This document shows positions 8,515-17,979 of a stretch of 64,000 nt of DNA, piece after piece. The DNA comes from DASQPA01 sp963757335. Its GTDB lineage: Bacteria > Acidobacteriota > Thermoanaerobaculia > Multivoradales > UBA5704. The DNA lies in assembly GCA_963757335.1 (NCBI GenBank), contig CAVWRJ010000024.1:372001-436000 (forward strand), given 5' to 3'. How positions within the stretch are numbered: the first letter of the stretch is position 1; each line of letters opens with the position of its first letter. The position numbers were made by a program, and so were the translations under genes. The notes under the pieces were generated by a model. The model was given only the letters and a program-made list of their open reading frames with translations. It searched no databases and was not told where the DNA came from.

Positions 8515-9380
8515 GAGGCCGCTGACGCCCGTGACGGCTCGGGGTAGGCATCGGAGACCTCGGAGACCTCGGAGGCATCGGAGGCGTCAGGGGCATTGGA
8601 GGCATCGGAGGCATCGGCCGCCGGTGCCGAGCCCGCTTGGGCGGCCGGCGGGTGCTGCCGGCGGCGGGGGTGGCGCATCTCCGGGTAGAGCGCGATCAGC
8701 TCGCGGAGAATCTTCCAGATCACGGCGGGCGAGGAGAGGGTCGAGAGGCCCCGGCTGCGCGGGAAGTAGTCGAGGCCGAGCTGCTGGATGACGAAGCCGA
8801 GGTTCTTCGCCTTGACGATCAGCTCGGCGTCGATGAGCGAGCCCTCCGAGCGCAGCTCGATCGCCTCCAGCACCTGGCGGCGGAGGAGCTTGAAGGAGAA
8901 GTTGATGTCCCGGTGCGGCCAGCCGAAGAGGAGGCCGACTAGCGAGTTGTAGAGATAGGAGTAGATCGTCCGGCGGAGCCCCTCGGCCGTGCGGTCCAGC
9001 CGGTAGCCGGCGATGACGTCGGCGCGGGTGACTTCGAGGGCGCGGATCGCCGGGCCGATGACGTTGGGGTCGAACGGCAGGTCGGCGTCCATGTAGATGA
9101 CGAGCTCCTTGGCGGCCGCCGCGAAGCCGGTCTTCAAGGACCCGCCGAGCTTGCGGTTGACCGCGTGGCGGAGCCGCCGGATGCGGGGGTTGGCCGCCGC
9201 CAGGCGGTCGACGATCTCGGGCGAGCGGTCGGTCGAGGCGTCGTCGACGACGATCACCTCGTACTCGCCGCCATGGAGCTCGAGCGCCGAGACGGCGCAG
9301 GCGATCGCGTGCTCGATGCTCTCCTGCTCGTTGAACATCGGAATGACGAGCGAGACGGAAAGGGCTTGCGGCGCCGGCAT
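8511..9380 (-). CDS. Family 2 glycosyltransferase (DPM/GtrB-like)
   Basis: ATG at 9380 gives 289 residues starting MPAPQALSVSLVIPMFNEQE. GT-A fold motifs are clear: VIPMFNEQES, VVDDASTDRS and the metal-binding YMDADLPFD. It resembles polyprenyl-phosphate glycosyltransferases of the dolichol-phosphate-mannose synthase type, but no C-terminal membrane helices follow, so it is the soluble/peripheral type. It would load a sugar on a lipid carrier used by the GT-C membrane protein encoded 5 bp upstream. The last ~35 residues are a degenerate ASDASDA/SEVSEVS low-complexity tail produced by 9-bp repeats at about 8545-8625, probably dispensable. Confidence 0.85.
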   Translation of the reverse strand: MPAPQALSVSLVIPMFNEQESIEHAIACAVSALELHGGEYEVIVVDDASTDRSPEIVDRLAAANPRIRRLRHAVNRKLGGSLKTGFAAAAKELVIYMDADLPFDPNVIGPAIRALEVTRADVIAGYRLDRTAEGLRRTIYSYLYNSLVGLLFGWPHRDINFSFKLLRRQVLEAIELRSEGSLIDAELIVKAKNLGFVIQQLGLDYFPRSRGLSTLSSPAVIWKILRELIALYPEMRHPRRRQHPPAAQAGSAPAADASDASNAPDASDASEVSEVSDAYPEPSRASAAS

Positions 9381-9385
9381 GATCG

Positions 9386-11331
9386 TCAGGGGGCCTGCCT
9401 CGAAACATCCAGGAGCTGGACCGCCAGCTGCCGGCGGTCGCCCCCCAGGCCCACCTCGGCCGGCACGAAGGAGACCGCCGAACCGAAGGTGACCTCGGCC
9501 GGCCCGGCGCCCGCCGGCAGCGCCAGGACGAGGGTCCGCCTCCCCCCCGCGGCACGGCGACGGCACGGGGCGCGGCACCGTCCACGGACACCATCTCCAG
9601 CACCGACGGCCGGGGCGCAAACGTCGGCAGGCCGAAAGTGAGGGCCACGGTATCGGGGGGATAGGCGGGCTTGCCGCCACCGCCGCCGCCGCCGACCCCG
9701 CCGGACTGGCCGGACTTGCCGCCGGCGTTGAGATGAATCGCGGCCGCCGGCCCGAGCCAGCGCCAGCCCGGCTGCGCGATCCCCGGCTCGTACGGCCCGA
9801 CCCCGCGCACCGCCGTGTACCGCCGCTCCGGGGGGATCGGGCTCACCGAGACGATCCGGCAGGGCTCGCGGGTGAGCTTGGCCGCGGCGTCGCTCTCCGG
9901 CCAGCGGAAGACCACCGCCCCCGGCCAGCCGCTCTCCGCGGCGGCGAGGAGGAAGACCGGCGTGCCGGACCGCCATTCACCGGCGGCCGCGAGCCCCGGA
10001 TCGGCCGGCTGCAGGACCCAATCTCGCAGCAGATAGGAGGTGTAGGGCGCCATCTCCTTGTCGACCAGGAGGACCGAGCCCTTCGGAACCGACCGCTCGA
10101 CCCAGCCCGCCGCCTGGACCGGTGGGGAGAGGGCGGTGGTCCGGGTGGCAAGAAAGGGCTGGGTGTAGACGACGAAACCGGCGGCGAGGAGGCCGACGGC
10201 CGGCCAGACGGCGGCCGGCACCCGGGCCCGGCGGGCCAGCAGCTCACCCCCCACCGCGGCGGCGAAGGCGATGCCGAGGAGCGACGGCAGGGCGTAGCGG
10301 ACGGCGTCCCACGGGTTCATCACCGCGAGAGCGAAGGCGAGGTCAACCCCAGAGAGAACGGCGAGCGGCAGGGCGGCGATCCGCTTCGCGAAAGCGAGCG
10401 AGATCATCCCGGCCGCGGCGAGGCCGAGCACCGGCACCGACAGGAAGCGCGGACCCCAGGGGTGGGCGAGGAAGCGCAGCAGCACCCAGGCGGCCCTGCC
10501 GCCCGCCCGCGGGGCGCTCGCGTCATACCTCGCCACGAGGCCGGCCTGCTTGGAAAGAAACGGCAGGAGCGCCGCCGGCCCGCCGACGGCGTTGACGAGC
10601 GGGACGAACCAGAGGAGCGAGATCGCCGCGAAGGCAGCGAATGCCGCGAAGGTGCCCAGCGCCGCGACGCCGGTACCGGTCGGCGTCCGTTTGCGGGCCG
10701 TCCACAGCGCCACCGCCAGCATGGGGAGGACGGCGAGGGCGAGCTGCGGCCGGCAGCCGATGGCCGCCGAGGCGGCGGCGCCGAGGGCGAGGGCCGGGCG
10801 GAGCGAGCCGCTCTCCCCGCTCTCTCCGCTTGCCTGAAGCCGCGCCGCGGCGGCGAGGGCGAGAGAGAGAAACATCAGCGCCGGGGGGTCCGAGAGGGCG
10901 AGGGGGCCGTAGACGAGCATGGCGGGCGAGAGATGAAAGAGCACGGCCCCGGCGACCGCCACCCGCTCCGCCGTTCCCGCTTCCGCTCCCGCCGGCACGA
11001 TCCGGCGGAAGGCATCGACCAGGGCAAGATAGCCGATCAGCGAGGAGAGGACGGCGAGCGTCACGAGGCTGGCGAACGGATCGTGCAGCAGGAGGTTGAG
11101 CCCCTTGCCGAGACCGATGAGGAGCGGATAGCCCGGCGGGTGCGGCTGGTGATGGAGCGGGTCGAAGAGCTCGATCCCCTTGACGAAGAGGACCTCGTCC
11201 CCCTCCCAGAGGCTGTGCGGCAGTGCCAGCAGGCGTGCCGCGGCGACCGCCCCGAACCCGAGGAGGAGAGGGAGGGAGAGCCGCCGCGAACGGGCGGCCT
11301 GCCACGTGGAGATGACCTGCGGAGCGAGCAT
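9386..11331 (-). CDS. GT-C type membrane glycosyltransferase (ArnT/GT39-like), apparent frameshift
   Basis: The frame from ATG 11331 encodes about 600 residues: multiple transmembrane helices, an early GDE motif (SLWEGDEVLFVKG), HQPHPPGYPLLIGLG in the first loop and a periplasmic C-terminal part, the organisation of GT-C lipid-linked sugar transferases. At a run of seven C (9542-9548; G on the coding strand) the frame is lost. Adding one base restores PRGGRRTLVLALPAGAGPAE and a stop at 9386, 5 bp before the GT2 start. Without it the frame would read nonsense through the whole GT2 gene. A homopolymer under-call is the simplest explanation; a true mutation is possible. First gene of the operon with GT2 and ChbG-like deacetylase. 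Confidence 0.75.
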
Positions 11332-11370
11332 GCAATTTTACAAGAGGTTTACAACTATACTTCATTCCCC

Positions 11371-12042
11371 GTGCCGCAAGCGAGCTTTTCCGCCGCTCTC
11401 TCTCTGCTCCGGCGGACCTACGCCGCTTCAGCGCCCTCCGTCCGCGCCCACGCCCTCGGGAGGTTCCTCACCTGCCCGTTCCTCCCCGTGCTCGCCGCCG
11501 TGCCTCCCGGAGCGCGGCTGCTCGACTTAGGCGCCGGCCACGGCACCTTCGCCCGCCTCGCCGTGGAGTGGGGCGCGGCGAGCGCGACGGCGGTCGAGCC
11601 CGATCTGCGGAAGGTTCTGGCGACCTACCGGCACCCCCGGGTCGGTTTCGTCGCCGGCTACGCCGAGACGCTCGTCGAGACCGGACCCGCTACCGGCACC
11701 TTCGGTGCGGTGAGCCTGCTCGACGTCCTCTACCGCCTCCCCCTGGCCGGCTGGGATCCGCTCCTCCGGCAGGCCTTCCTGCAACTCGCGCCGGGAGGCG
11801 TCCTGCTGCTCAAGGAGATCGATCCCGAGCATCGCGGTAAGGCGCTGTGGAACCGCACCCAGGAGAGGCTGGCGACCCTCCTCGGCATGACCTTGGGCGA
11901 CGCCTTCACCTACGAGACCCGGGACCAGATCCGCGACCGGCTGACCCGGCTCGGTTTCGAAGCTTTCGCGGCGCGGGACATCGGCCGCTGGTACCCGCAC
12001 GCCCACGTCCTCTACACCGCGCGACGGCCGCTCATGGAGTAG
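11371..12042 (+). CDS. Class I SAM-dependent methyltransferase
   Basis: The likely start is GTG 11371 (VPQASFSAALSLL), giving 223 residues; no ATG lies near. SAM-binding motif I is LLDLGAGHGTFARL, motif II-like TAVEPD, and GVLLLKEIDPE follows, with a C-terminal GRWYPHAHVLY. Class I Rossmann methyltransferase; substrate unknown. It is divergent from the GT-C gene; the 39-bp intergenic segment (11332-11370) is strikingly AT-rich for this genome, holds two TTGTAAA-like direct repeats on the minus strand and a TATACT (11356-11361) on the plus strand, so it probably holds both promoters. Confidence 0.8.
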   Translation: MPQASFSAALSLLRRTYAASAPSVRAHALGRFLTCPFLPVLAAVPPGARLLDLGAGHGTFARLAVEWGAASATAVEPDLRKVLATYRHPRVGFVAGYAETLVETGPATGTFGAVSLLDVLYRLPLAGWDPLLRQAFLQLAPGGVLLLKEIDPEHRGKALWNRTQERLATLLGMTLGDAFTYETRDQIRDRLTRLGFEAFAARDIGRWYPHAHVLYTARRPLME

Positions 12043-12122
12043 GTCAGATCCAGTCGCGAGGTCTTCTTGGGCGGGCGGGTCCCTCCCCCCTGCGCGACAA
12101 CCTCCGCTACAATTCTCCTCCA

Positions 12123-14993
12123 ATGCCCCCGAGCGCCCCCAGTGGGCCAGTCTTCATCAGCTACAGCCATAAGGATAAGCAGTGGCTCCAGGATCTCCGC
12201 ACCATGCTCGCTCCTCTGATGCGGGATGGGACGGTGGATGTCTGGTGGGATGGTGCGATCAAGCCGAGCCAGCGATGGCGGGAAGAGATCGAAGCGGCGC
12301 TGGCCTCCGCTCGCGTCGCGGTCCTCCTGGTCAGTCCGCACTTCCTGGCCTCGGACTTCATCGTCGACGAGGAGCTGACGTACCTCCTCGAAGCGGCGCG
12401 GCAACGCCGAGTAAAGATCCTTTGGGCTCTCCTCGCACCGTGCCTTTACGAACAGACTCCGCTCCAGGGTTTCCAGGCGCTCCATGACCCCGCACGGCCG
12501 CTCGATTCCCTGCGCAAGCCCGCGCGAACGAAAGCTTTGAAGTCGATCTGCCAGGGCATCGCGGAGGCCGTGAGGGGTGCGACCGTTCCGAATCATCGCG
12601 AGTCCTCTCCGTCCGCCCAACCCCGTCTCGACCTCGGCCGCCTCCCCACCCCCGGCCCCCACTTCGTGGGCCGCGACGTAGAGCTCGCCCGGCTCGCTGC
12701 AGCCTGGGAGGACCCCGGCGTCCACGTCCTGACCTTCGTAGCCTTCGGCGGAGTGGGCAAGTCGACTCTCGTGAGTCGGTGGATCGACAGGTTGTCCCAC
12801 GCCGGGTGGAAGGGTGCCCGGCGGGTGTTCGGCTGGTCCTTCTACAGCCAAGGCACGGAAGAGCGCGTCACCTCCGCCGACCGCTTCCTCGACCACGCCC
12901 TCGGTTTCTTCGGCGATCCCAGTCCTCAGGCTGGAGCGGCGCGGGACCGCGGACTTCGCCTCGCCGAGCTGGTGCGGCGGGAGAAGACCCTTCTCGTCCT
13001 CGACGGCGTGGAACCCCTCCAGTACCCACCGGGGCCGCAGGCCGGGCGGCTCAAGGACCCTGGGCTCGCCGCCCTGCTCAAGAGCCTGGCCGGGGCGAAC
13101 CCTGGACTCTGCATCGTCACCACTCGGGAGCGGATCGCGGATCTGGAGGGGTTCCCGCAGACCGCACCCCAGGTGGACCTGGAGGCTCTGACTCGCGAGG
13201 CGGGAGCCGAGCTGCTGAAGGAGCTGGGGGTGGAGGGGAAGGCTTCCGAGCTGCGGGCCGCTTCGGCGGAGCTGGGGAACCATGCGTTGGCGCTGACCCT
13301 CATGGGCAACTACCTGCGGCGAGCCTGTGGCGGCGACGTGCGGCGGCGCAAAGAAGTGGACCTCGGGCAGGCGGACGAGCGGCTGGGGGGAAAAGCCTTA
13401 AAGCTCATCCGAGCCTACGCCCACTGGCTGGGGGAGGGGCTGGAGGTGGCGGTGCTGCGCCTCCTGGGGCTGTTCGACCGGCCGGCGGGGAAGGACGCTC
13501 TGGCGGCCCTGCGGGCCAAGCCGGAGATCCCGGGTTTGACCGAGCCGCTGGTGGGTCTCTCGGCTGAGGAGTGGCAGTGGGCGGTGTCGAGCCTACGAGA
13601 GCACGGCCTCCTCCTGCGGGCCGATCCCCGGCAGCCGGGGGTTCTCGACGCCCATCCCCTCGTGCGGGTCTATTTTAAGGAGGAGCTGGAGAGGGAGCGA
13701 CCCCGGGCCTGGCAGGAGGGGAACCTCCGGATCTACGAGCACCTCCAGGGGGTGGCGCCGGACCTTCCTGAGACGTTGGAGGCGATGGAGCCGCTCTACG
13801 CAGCGGTGATCCACGGCTGCAGGGCGGGGCGGCAGCAGGAGACGTTGGACGAGGTCTACAGGCGGCGCATCCAGCGGGGAGACGCTTTCTACAGCATCAA
13901 GAAGCTCGGGGCCTTCGGCTCGGACCTGGCTGCGCTGGCGAGCTTCTTCGATCGCCTCTGGGACCAGCCCTCGGCCCGCATCACCGCGGCATATCAGGCG
14001 TTCGTCCTCCACTCGGCCGCCTTCTGCCTGCGCGCGCTGGGCCGACTGGCGGAGGCGGTTCCGGCGATGCAGGCTGCGCTGGAGAGGGCCATTGCTGTAG
14101 AAGACTGGGAGCACGCCGCTGTCGGCGCCAGCAATCTGAGCGAGCTGACCCTGACCCTGGGAGAGGTGGGGCGGGCCGTAGCCTTCGGGGAGCAGAGCGT
14201 CGCCCTGGCCGACCGGAGCGGCGACGCCTTCCAGCGGACAAGTAAACGCGCGACGCTGGCCGCTGCCCTGCACCAGGCGGGCCGGTGGGAGGAGAGCGCG
14301 GAGTCCTTCCACGAGGCCGAGGCGTTGCAGGCAGAGCGGCAGCACGAGTACCCTCGGCTGTATTCGCTACAGGGCTATCAATACTGCGACCTGCTGCTGA
14401 GCCACGGGGAGCCGGAGGGAGGGTCCGGGTTGGAGGGCCTCGCCGCGGTTCCGGAGGAGGCGCGGCGGTTCCGCCAGGCGTGCCGGGAGGTGCAGGAGCG
14501 GGCGGGGCAGACGCTGGAGTGGGCGGTTCAGCATCTTGGACTCCTCGACATCGCCCTCGACCACTTGAGCCTGGGCCTGTCGCATCTCGGCCTGGCCCTC
14601 ACGGCTACCGGACCGGCGACTCCCGGCGAGGAGGCCGAGGCGGCCTTCGCCAAGGCTGGGGAGCACCTGAACCGTGCCGTGGAGGAGCTGCGGCAGGCAG
14701 GGCAGGAAGACTACCTCCCCCGTGGCCTCCTGGCCCGTGCCGCCTTCCGCCGTCTGCGGGGAGACCTGGCCGGGGCCGCGGCGGATCTCGCCGAGGCGGT
14801 GGAGATCGCCGAGCGCGGCGGGATGCGCCTCCACCTCTGCGACGCTCACCTGGAGGGGGCGCGCCTCGCCCTCCGGCAGGGCGACCCCGAAGCGGCCCGC
14901 TTGCACGTGGCCCAGGCGCGGGAGCTGGTGGCGGCGACCGGGTACCAACGGCGGGAGCGGGAGGTGGCGTGGCTCGCGGGGCGTTTGGGGTGA
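12123..14993 (+). CDS. TIR-STAND NTPase-TPR protein (NLR-like, candidate defence or signalling)
   Basis: ATG 12123 gives 956 residues. Domains: TIR (residues ~8-140; VFISYSHKDKQWLQDL, and SPHFLASDFIVDEEL which contains the Glu expected for a TIR NADase), a STAND/NB-ARC-like ATPase (~180-480; FVGRDVELARL, Walker A GGVGKST at 209-215, Walker B LLVLDG at 290-295, TTRERI sensor), a winged-helix/helical region (~500-620), then TPR-like helices to the C-terminus. Bacterial proteins of this architecture include anti-phage NLR-like systems in which ligand sensing by the C-terminal repeats drives oligomerisation and NAD+ cleavage by TIR. It is a single-gene unit with no obvious partner. Function here is inferred from architecture only. 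Confidence 0.85.
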   Translation: MPPSAPSGPVFISYSHKDKQWLQDLRTMLAPLMRDGTVDVWWDGAIKPSQRWREEIEAALASARVAVLLVSPHFLASDFIVDEELTYLLEAARQRRVKILWALLAPCLYEQTPLQGFQALHDPARPLDSLRKPARTKALKSICQGIAEAVRGATVPNHRESSPSAQPRLDLGRLPTPGPHFVGRDVELARLAAAWEDPGVHVLTFVAFGGVGKSTLVSRWIDRLSHAGWKGARRVFGWSFYSQGTEERVTSADRFLDHALGFFGDPSPQAGAARDRGLRLAELVRREKTLLVLDGVEPLQYPPGPQAGRLKDPGLAALLKSLAGANPGLCIVTTRERIADLEGFPQTAPQVDLEALTREAGAELLKELGVEGKASELRAASAELGNHALALTLMGNYLRRACGGDVRRRKEVDLGQADERLGGKALKLIRAYAHWLGEGLEVAVLRLLGLFDRPAGKDALAALRAKPEIPGLTEPLVGLSAEEWQWAVSSLREHGLLLRADPRQPGVLDAHPLVRVYFKEELERERPRAWQEGNLRIYEHLQGVAPDLPETLEAMEPLYAAVIHGCRAGRQQETLDEVYRRRIQRGDAFYSIKKLGAFGSDLAALASFFDRLWDQPSARITAAYQAFVLHSAAFCLRALGRLAEAVPAMQAALERAIAVEDWEHAAVGASNLSELTLTLGEVGRAVAFGEQSVALADRSGDAFQRTSKRATLAAALHQAGRWEESAESFHEAEALQAERQHEYPRLYSLQGYQYCDLLLSHGEPEGGSGLEGLAAVPEEARRFRQACREVQERAGQTLEWAVQHLGLLDIALDHLSLGLSHLGLALTATGPATPGEEAEAAFAKAGEHLNRAVEELRQAGQEDYLPRGLLARAAFRRLRGDLAGAAADLAEAVEIAERGGMRLHLCDAHLEGARLALRQGDPEAARLHVAQARELVAATGYQRREREVAWLAGRLG

Positions 14994-15026
14994 CGGCGAG
15001 CGGCTGGCATTCCGCGAGATCCCCAG

Positions 15027-15339
15027 GACTTTCAAGGCGTTCCCGAAGACTTTCGAGGCGTTCCCGCGGACTTTCTACGGGTTCTGAAGCTCCCGGACCG
15101 GTTCCAGAAGACTTTCCACGGCCTCCGGGCGCTTCCAAACCGCCTCCAGACACCTCCAAAGCCGTTCAGGGGGTCCCGGACGGCGTCCGGATGCTTCGAA
15201 TCGGCTTCCGGGCCCCTCAAAACGGCGTCGATGCTTCCAATCGGCGTCCGGACCCTTCCAAACGGCGTCCGGACGAGTCTCCCCGCCCTCCGGGAGGTTC
15301 CGGACGGTGTCCGGGACCTCTTCGCGTCTCTGCGGAGGC
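15027..15339. repeat. Array of ~15 degenerate 21-bp repeats (locus 1)
   Basis: Reading from 15027, successive 21-bp units follow one another (for example 15027-15047, 15048-15068, 15069-15089, 15111-15131, 15195-15215, 15235-15255, 15256-15276). The approximate consensus is TTCCAAACGGCGTCCGGAC plus two variable bases. Only one unit (15216-15234) departs, at 19 bp. The array fills the 379-bp gap between the TIR-STAND gene and mgtA. No convincing gene is seen in it on either strand, although the 21-bp period makes any translation a heptapeptide repeat. A second array with the same period and a related skeleton lies at 46022-46399. Confidence 0.75.
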
Positions 15340-15372
15340 CCAACAGGCGCGTGATAACGTCTCCCGGTCACC

Positions 15373-17979
15373 ATGGGCAGCGCCAAGGCCACCCCCCAGA
15401 GCCCGTCTTCCGGCATCGGCGGCATCGGCGGCATCGGCAACATCGGAGGCAGCGCCGAGGGCTTCTGGCGCCAAGCCGCCGCCGATCTCCTCGCCGCCCT
15501 CGGGTCGTCCGCGGAGGGCCTGACCGCGGCCGAGGCCGCTTCGCGGCTGGGCGTCGTCGGGCCCAACTCTCTGCGCCCCCAGCACGAGCGCGCCCTCCTT
15601 CTCCAGTTCCTCGGCCGCTTCAAGAACCCGCTCGTCCTCCTGCTCCTCGCCGCCAGCGCGGTCTCGGCGGCGACCGGGGATGTGGCGAGCTTCGTCATCA
15701 TCCTCGTCGTCGTCGTTCTCTCGGTCGCCCTCGACTTCTTCCAGGAGCACCGGGCGGGGCAGGCGGCGGAGCGGCTGCGGCAGTCGGTCGCCGTCCGCGC
15801 CACGGCTCTCCGCGGCGGGGCGGAGACCGAGGTGCCGGTGGCCGACCTGGTGCCCGGCGATGTCGTGCTGCTCTCGGCCGGCGCTCTCGTGCCGGCCGAC
15901 GGGTTGGTGCTCGACGGGCGCGACTGCTTCGTCAACCAGTCGCTCTTGACCGGCGAGCCCTACCCGGTCGAGAAGCACCCCGGGGTCTCGACGGCGGCCG
16001 ACGACGCCCTGGCCGAGGCGGCGAACGCCGTCTTCATGGGCACCTCGGTGATCAGCGGCACCGCCCGGGTCCTCCTCTGCCGCACCGGCTCGCGGACGGC
16101 CCTCGGGGGGATCGGCGAGTCGCTCGCCGCCCGCCCTCCGGCCACCTCGTTCGAGAGCGGCACCCGGAGCTTCGGCCTTCTCATCCTGCGCCTGGCGATG
16201 CTGATGGTGCTCTTCGTCATCCTCGTCAACACCTGGCGCCACCGGCCGCTCCTCGAATCCTTCCTCTTCGCCGTCGCCTTGGCCGTGGGGCTCACCCCCG
16301 AGCTGCTGCCGATGATCGTCTCGGTGACCCTGGCGCGCGGGGCGCTCCGCATGGCGGACCAGCACGTCATCGTCAAGCGCCTGGCCGCGATCCTCGACCT
16401 CGGGAGCATGGACGTCCTCTGCACCGACAAGACCGGGACCCTCACCGCGGCGAAGATCCGGCTGGAGAAGCACCTGGACGCGAGCGGGAAGACGAGCGAC
16501 CGGGTGCTCCTCCTCGCCTATCTCAACAGCCGCTTCGAGACCGGCCTCAAAAGCCCGCTCGACGAGGCCATCCTGGCTCACGGTGAGCTCGACGTCACCG
16601 GCTGGGAGAAGCTCGACGAGGTCCCCTTCGACTTCGAGCGCCGCCGGGTCTCGGTCCTCCTGGCGAAAGCAGGGGAGTGCACCCTGGTCGTCAAGGGGGC
16701 TCTGGAAGATGTGCTCCGCCTCTCCTCGCGCTACGAGGGGGAGGGCCCGGCGGATCTCCGGCCGCTCGACGACGCCGTCCGCGCCGATCTTTCGGCGCGC
16801 TTTGCCGCCCTCTGCGGCGAGGGGTTCCGGGTCCTGGGGATCGCCTGGAAGGCAGAGGCCGCGAGCTGCCGGCACGTGGCGGTGGGGGACGAGGCGGACC
16901 TCGTCTTCGCCGGCTTCGCCGCCTTCGAGGACCCGCCCAAGGCGAGCGCCGCCCAGGCCCTCCGGGACCTCGCCCGGGCCGGCGTGACGGTCAAGGTGGT
17001 GACCGGGGACAACGAGCTCGTCACCCAGCACGTCTGCGCCGAGCTCGGCCTGGCCGTAAAAGGAGTGCTGACCGGCGCCGAGATCCAGCAGATGGACGAC
17101 CCGGCCCTCGCCGCCCGGGCGGCCGAGGTCAACCTCTTCTGCCGGGTGACCCCGGCGCTCAAGAACCGGGTGATCCTTGCTTTGAAGCACCGCGGGCATG
17201 TCGTGGGCTATCTGGGGGACGGGATCAACGACGCCCCGTCGCTCCACTCGGCCGACGTCGGCATCTCGGTCGAGGGCGGGGTGGACGTGGCCAAGGCCGC
17301 CGCCGACCTCATCCTCCTCGAACAGGACCTGGCGGTCCTGAAGAACGGGGTGCTCGAAGGCCGGCGTACCTTCGGCAACATCATGAAGTACATTCTGATG
17401 GCGACGAGCTCGAACTTCGGCAACATGTTCAGCATGGCCGGGGCGGCGCTGGTGCTCCCTTTCCTCCCCATGCTGCCGGTCCAGATCCTGCTCAACAACT
17501 TCCTCTACGACCTCTCCGAGATGCCGATCCCCATGGACACGGTGGACCCCGACTACGTCCTCACCCCCCACCGCTGGGACATGGACACCATCCGCCGCTT
17601 CATGCTGGTGATCGGGCCGGTCAGCTCGGCCTTCGACTTCCTCACCTTCTTCGTCCTCCTCAAGGTCTTCCATGCCGGCGAGGCGCTCTTCCACACCGGC
17701 TGGTTCGTCGAGTCGCTCGCCACCCAGGTGCTGGTGATCTTCGTCATCCGCACCCGCCGCGGACCGTTCGCCAGCCGGCCGAGCCGGCTCCTCATCCTCA
17801 CCTCGCTCGCCGTGGTGGCGGTCGCCGTCCTCCTCCCCTGGACCCGCCTGGGCGCCCGCATCGGCTTCGTGCCGCTCCCCGGCGCCTTCTTCCTCGTGCT
17901 CGCCGGCATGGTGGCCCTCTACCTCCTCGTCGTCCAGCTCGCCAAGAGCTGGTTCTACCGCCACTACCAGCCGGCGTGA
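15373..17979 (+). CDS. mgtA: P3B-type magnesium-importing P-type ATPase
   Basis: The 868-residue protein has the P-type ATPase phosphorylation motif CTDKTGTLT with D352, the GDGINDAPSLHSADVGIS hinge, a TGEPYPVEK dephosphorylation motif, and ten or so membrane helices. The LNSRFETGLKSPLDEAIL segment and the MLPVQILLNNFLYDLSE region match MgtA/MgtB magnesium transporters rather than Ca or K pumps. The length is close to E. coli MgtA. The first ~35 residues include a GIGGIGGIGNIGG low-complexity stretch from 9-bp DNA repeats. Its stop overlaps the GTG start of potA, coupling Mg2+ and polyamine uptake genes. Import of Mg2+ across the inner membrane is the family role. Confidence 0.9.
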   Translation: MGSAKATPQSPSSGIGGIGGIGNIGGSAEGFWRQAAADLLAALGSSAEGLTAAEAASRLGVVGPNSLRPQHERALLLQFLGRFKNPLVLLLLAASAVSAATGDVASFVIILVVVVLSVALDFFQEHRAGQAAERLRQSVAVRATALRGGAETEVPVADLVPGDVVLLSAGALVPADGLVLDGRDCFVNQSLLTGEPYPVEKHPGVSTAADDALAEAANAVFMGTSVISGTARVLLCRTGSRTALGGIGESLAARPPATSFESGTRSFGLLILRLAMLMVLFVILVNTWRHRPLLESFLFAVALAVGLTPELLPMIVSVTLARGALRMADQHVIVKRLAAILDLGSMDVLCTDKTGTLTAAKIRLEKHLDASGKTSDRVLLLAYLNSRFETGLKSPLDEAILAHGELDVTGWEKLDEVPFDFERRRVSVLLAKAGECTLVVKGALEDVLRLSSRYEGEGPADLRPLDDAVRADLSARFAALCGEGFRVLGIAWKAEAASCRHVAVGDEADLVFAGFAAFEDPPKASAAQALRDLARAGVTVKVVTGDNELVTQHVCAELGLAVKGVLTGAEIQQMDDPALAARAAEVNLFCRVTPALKNRVILALKHRGHVVGYLGDGINDAPSLHSADVGISVEGGVDVAKAAADLILLEQDLAVLKNGVLEGRRTFGNIMKYILMATSSNFGNMFSMAGAALVLPFLPMLPVQILLNNFLYDLSEMPIPMDTVDPDYVLTPHRWDMDTIRRFMLVIGPVSSAFDFLTFFVLLKVFHAGEALFHTGWFVESLATQVLVIFVIRTRRGPFASRPSRLLILTSLAVVAVAVLLPWTRLGARIGFVPLPGAFFLVLAGMVALYLLVVQLAKSWFYRHYQPA

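Noticed and set aside
8587..11331. A 914-residue minus-strand protein covering the GT-C gene and beyond
   Set aside because: After the seven-G run it reads through the GT2 gene in another frame. The corrected frame ends at 9386, just before the GT2 start.
15027..15339. CRISPR array at the 21-bp repeats
   Set aside because: Units abut each other with no spacers, are degenerate, and no cas genes are near. The same holds for 46022-46399.
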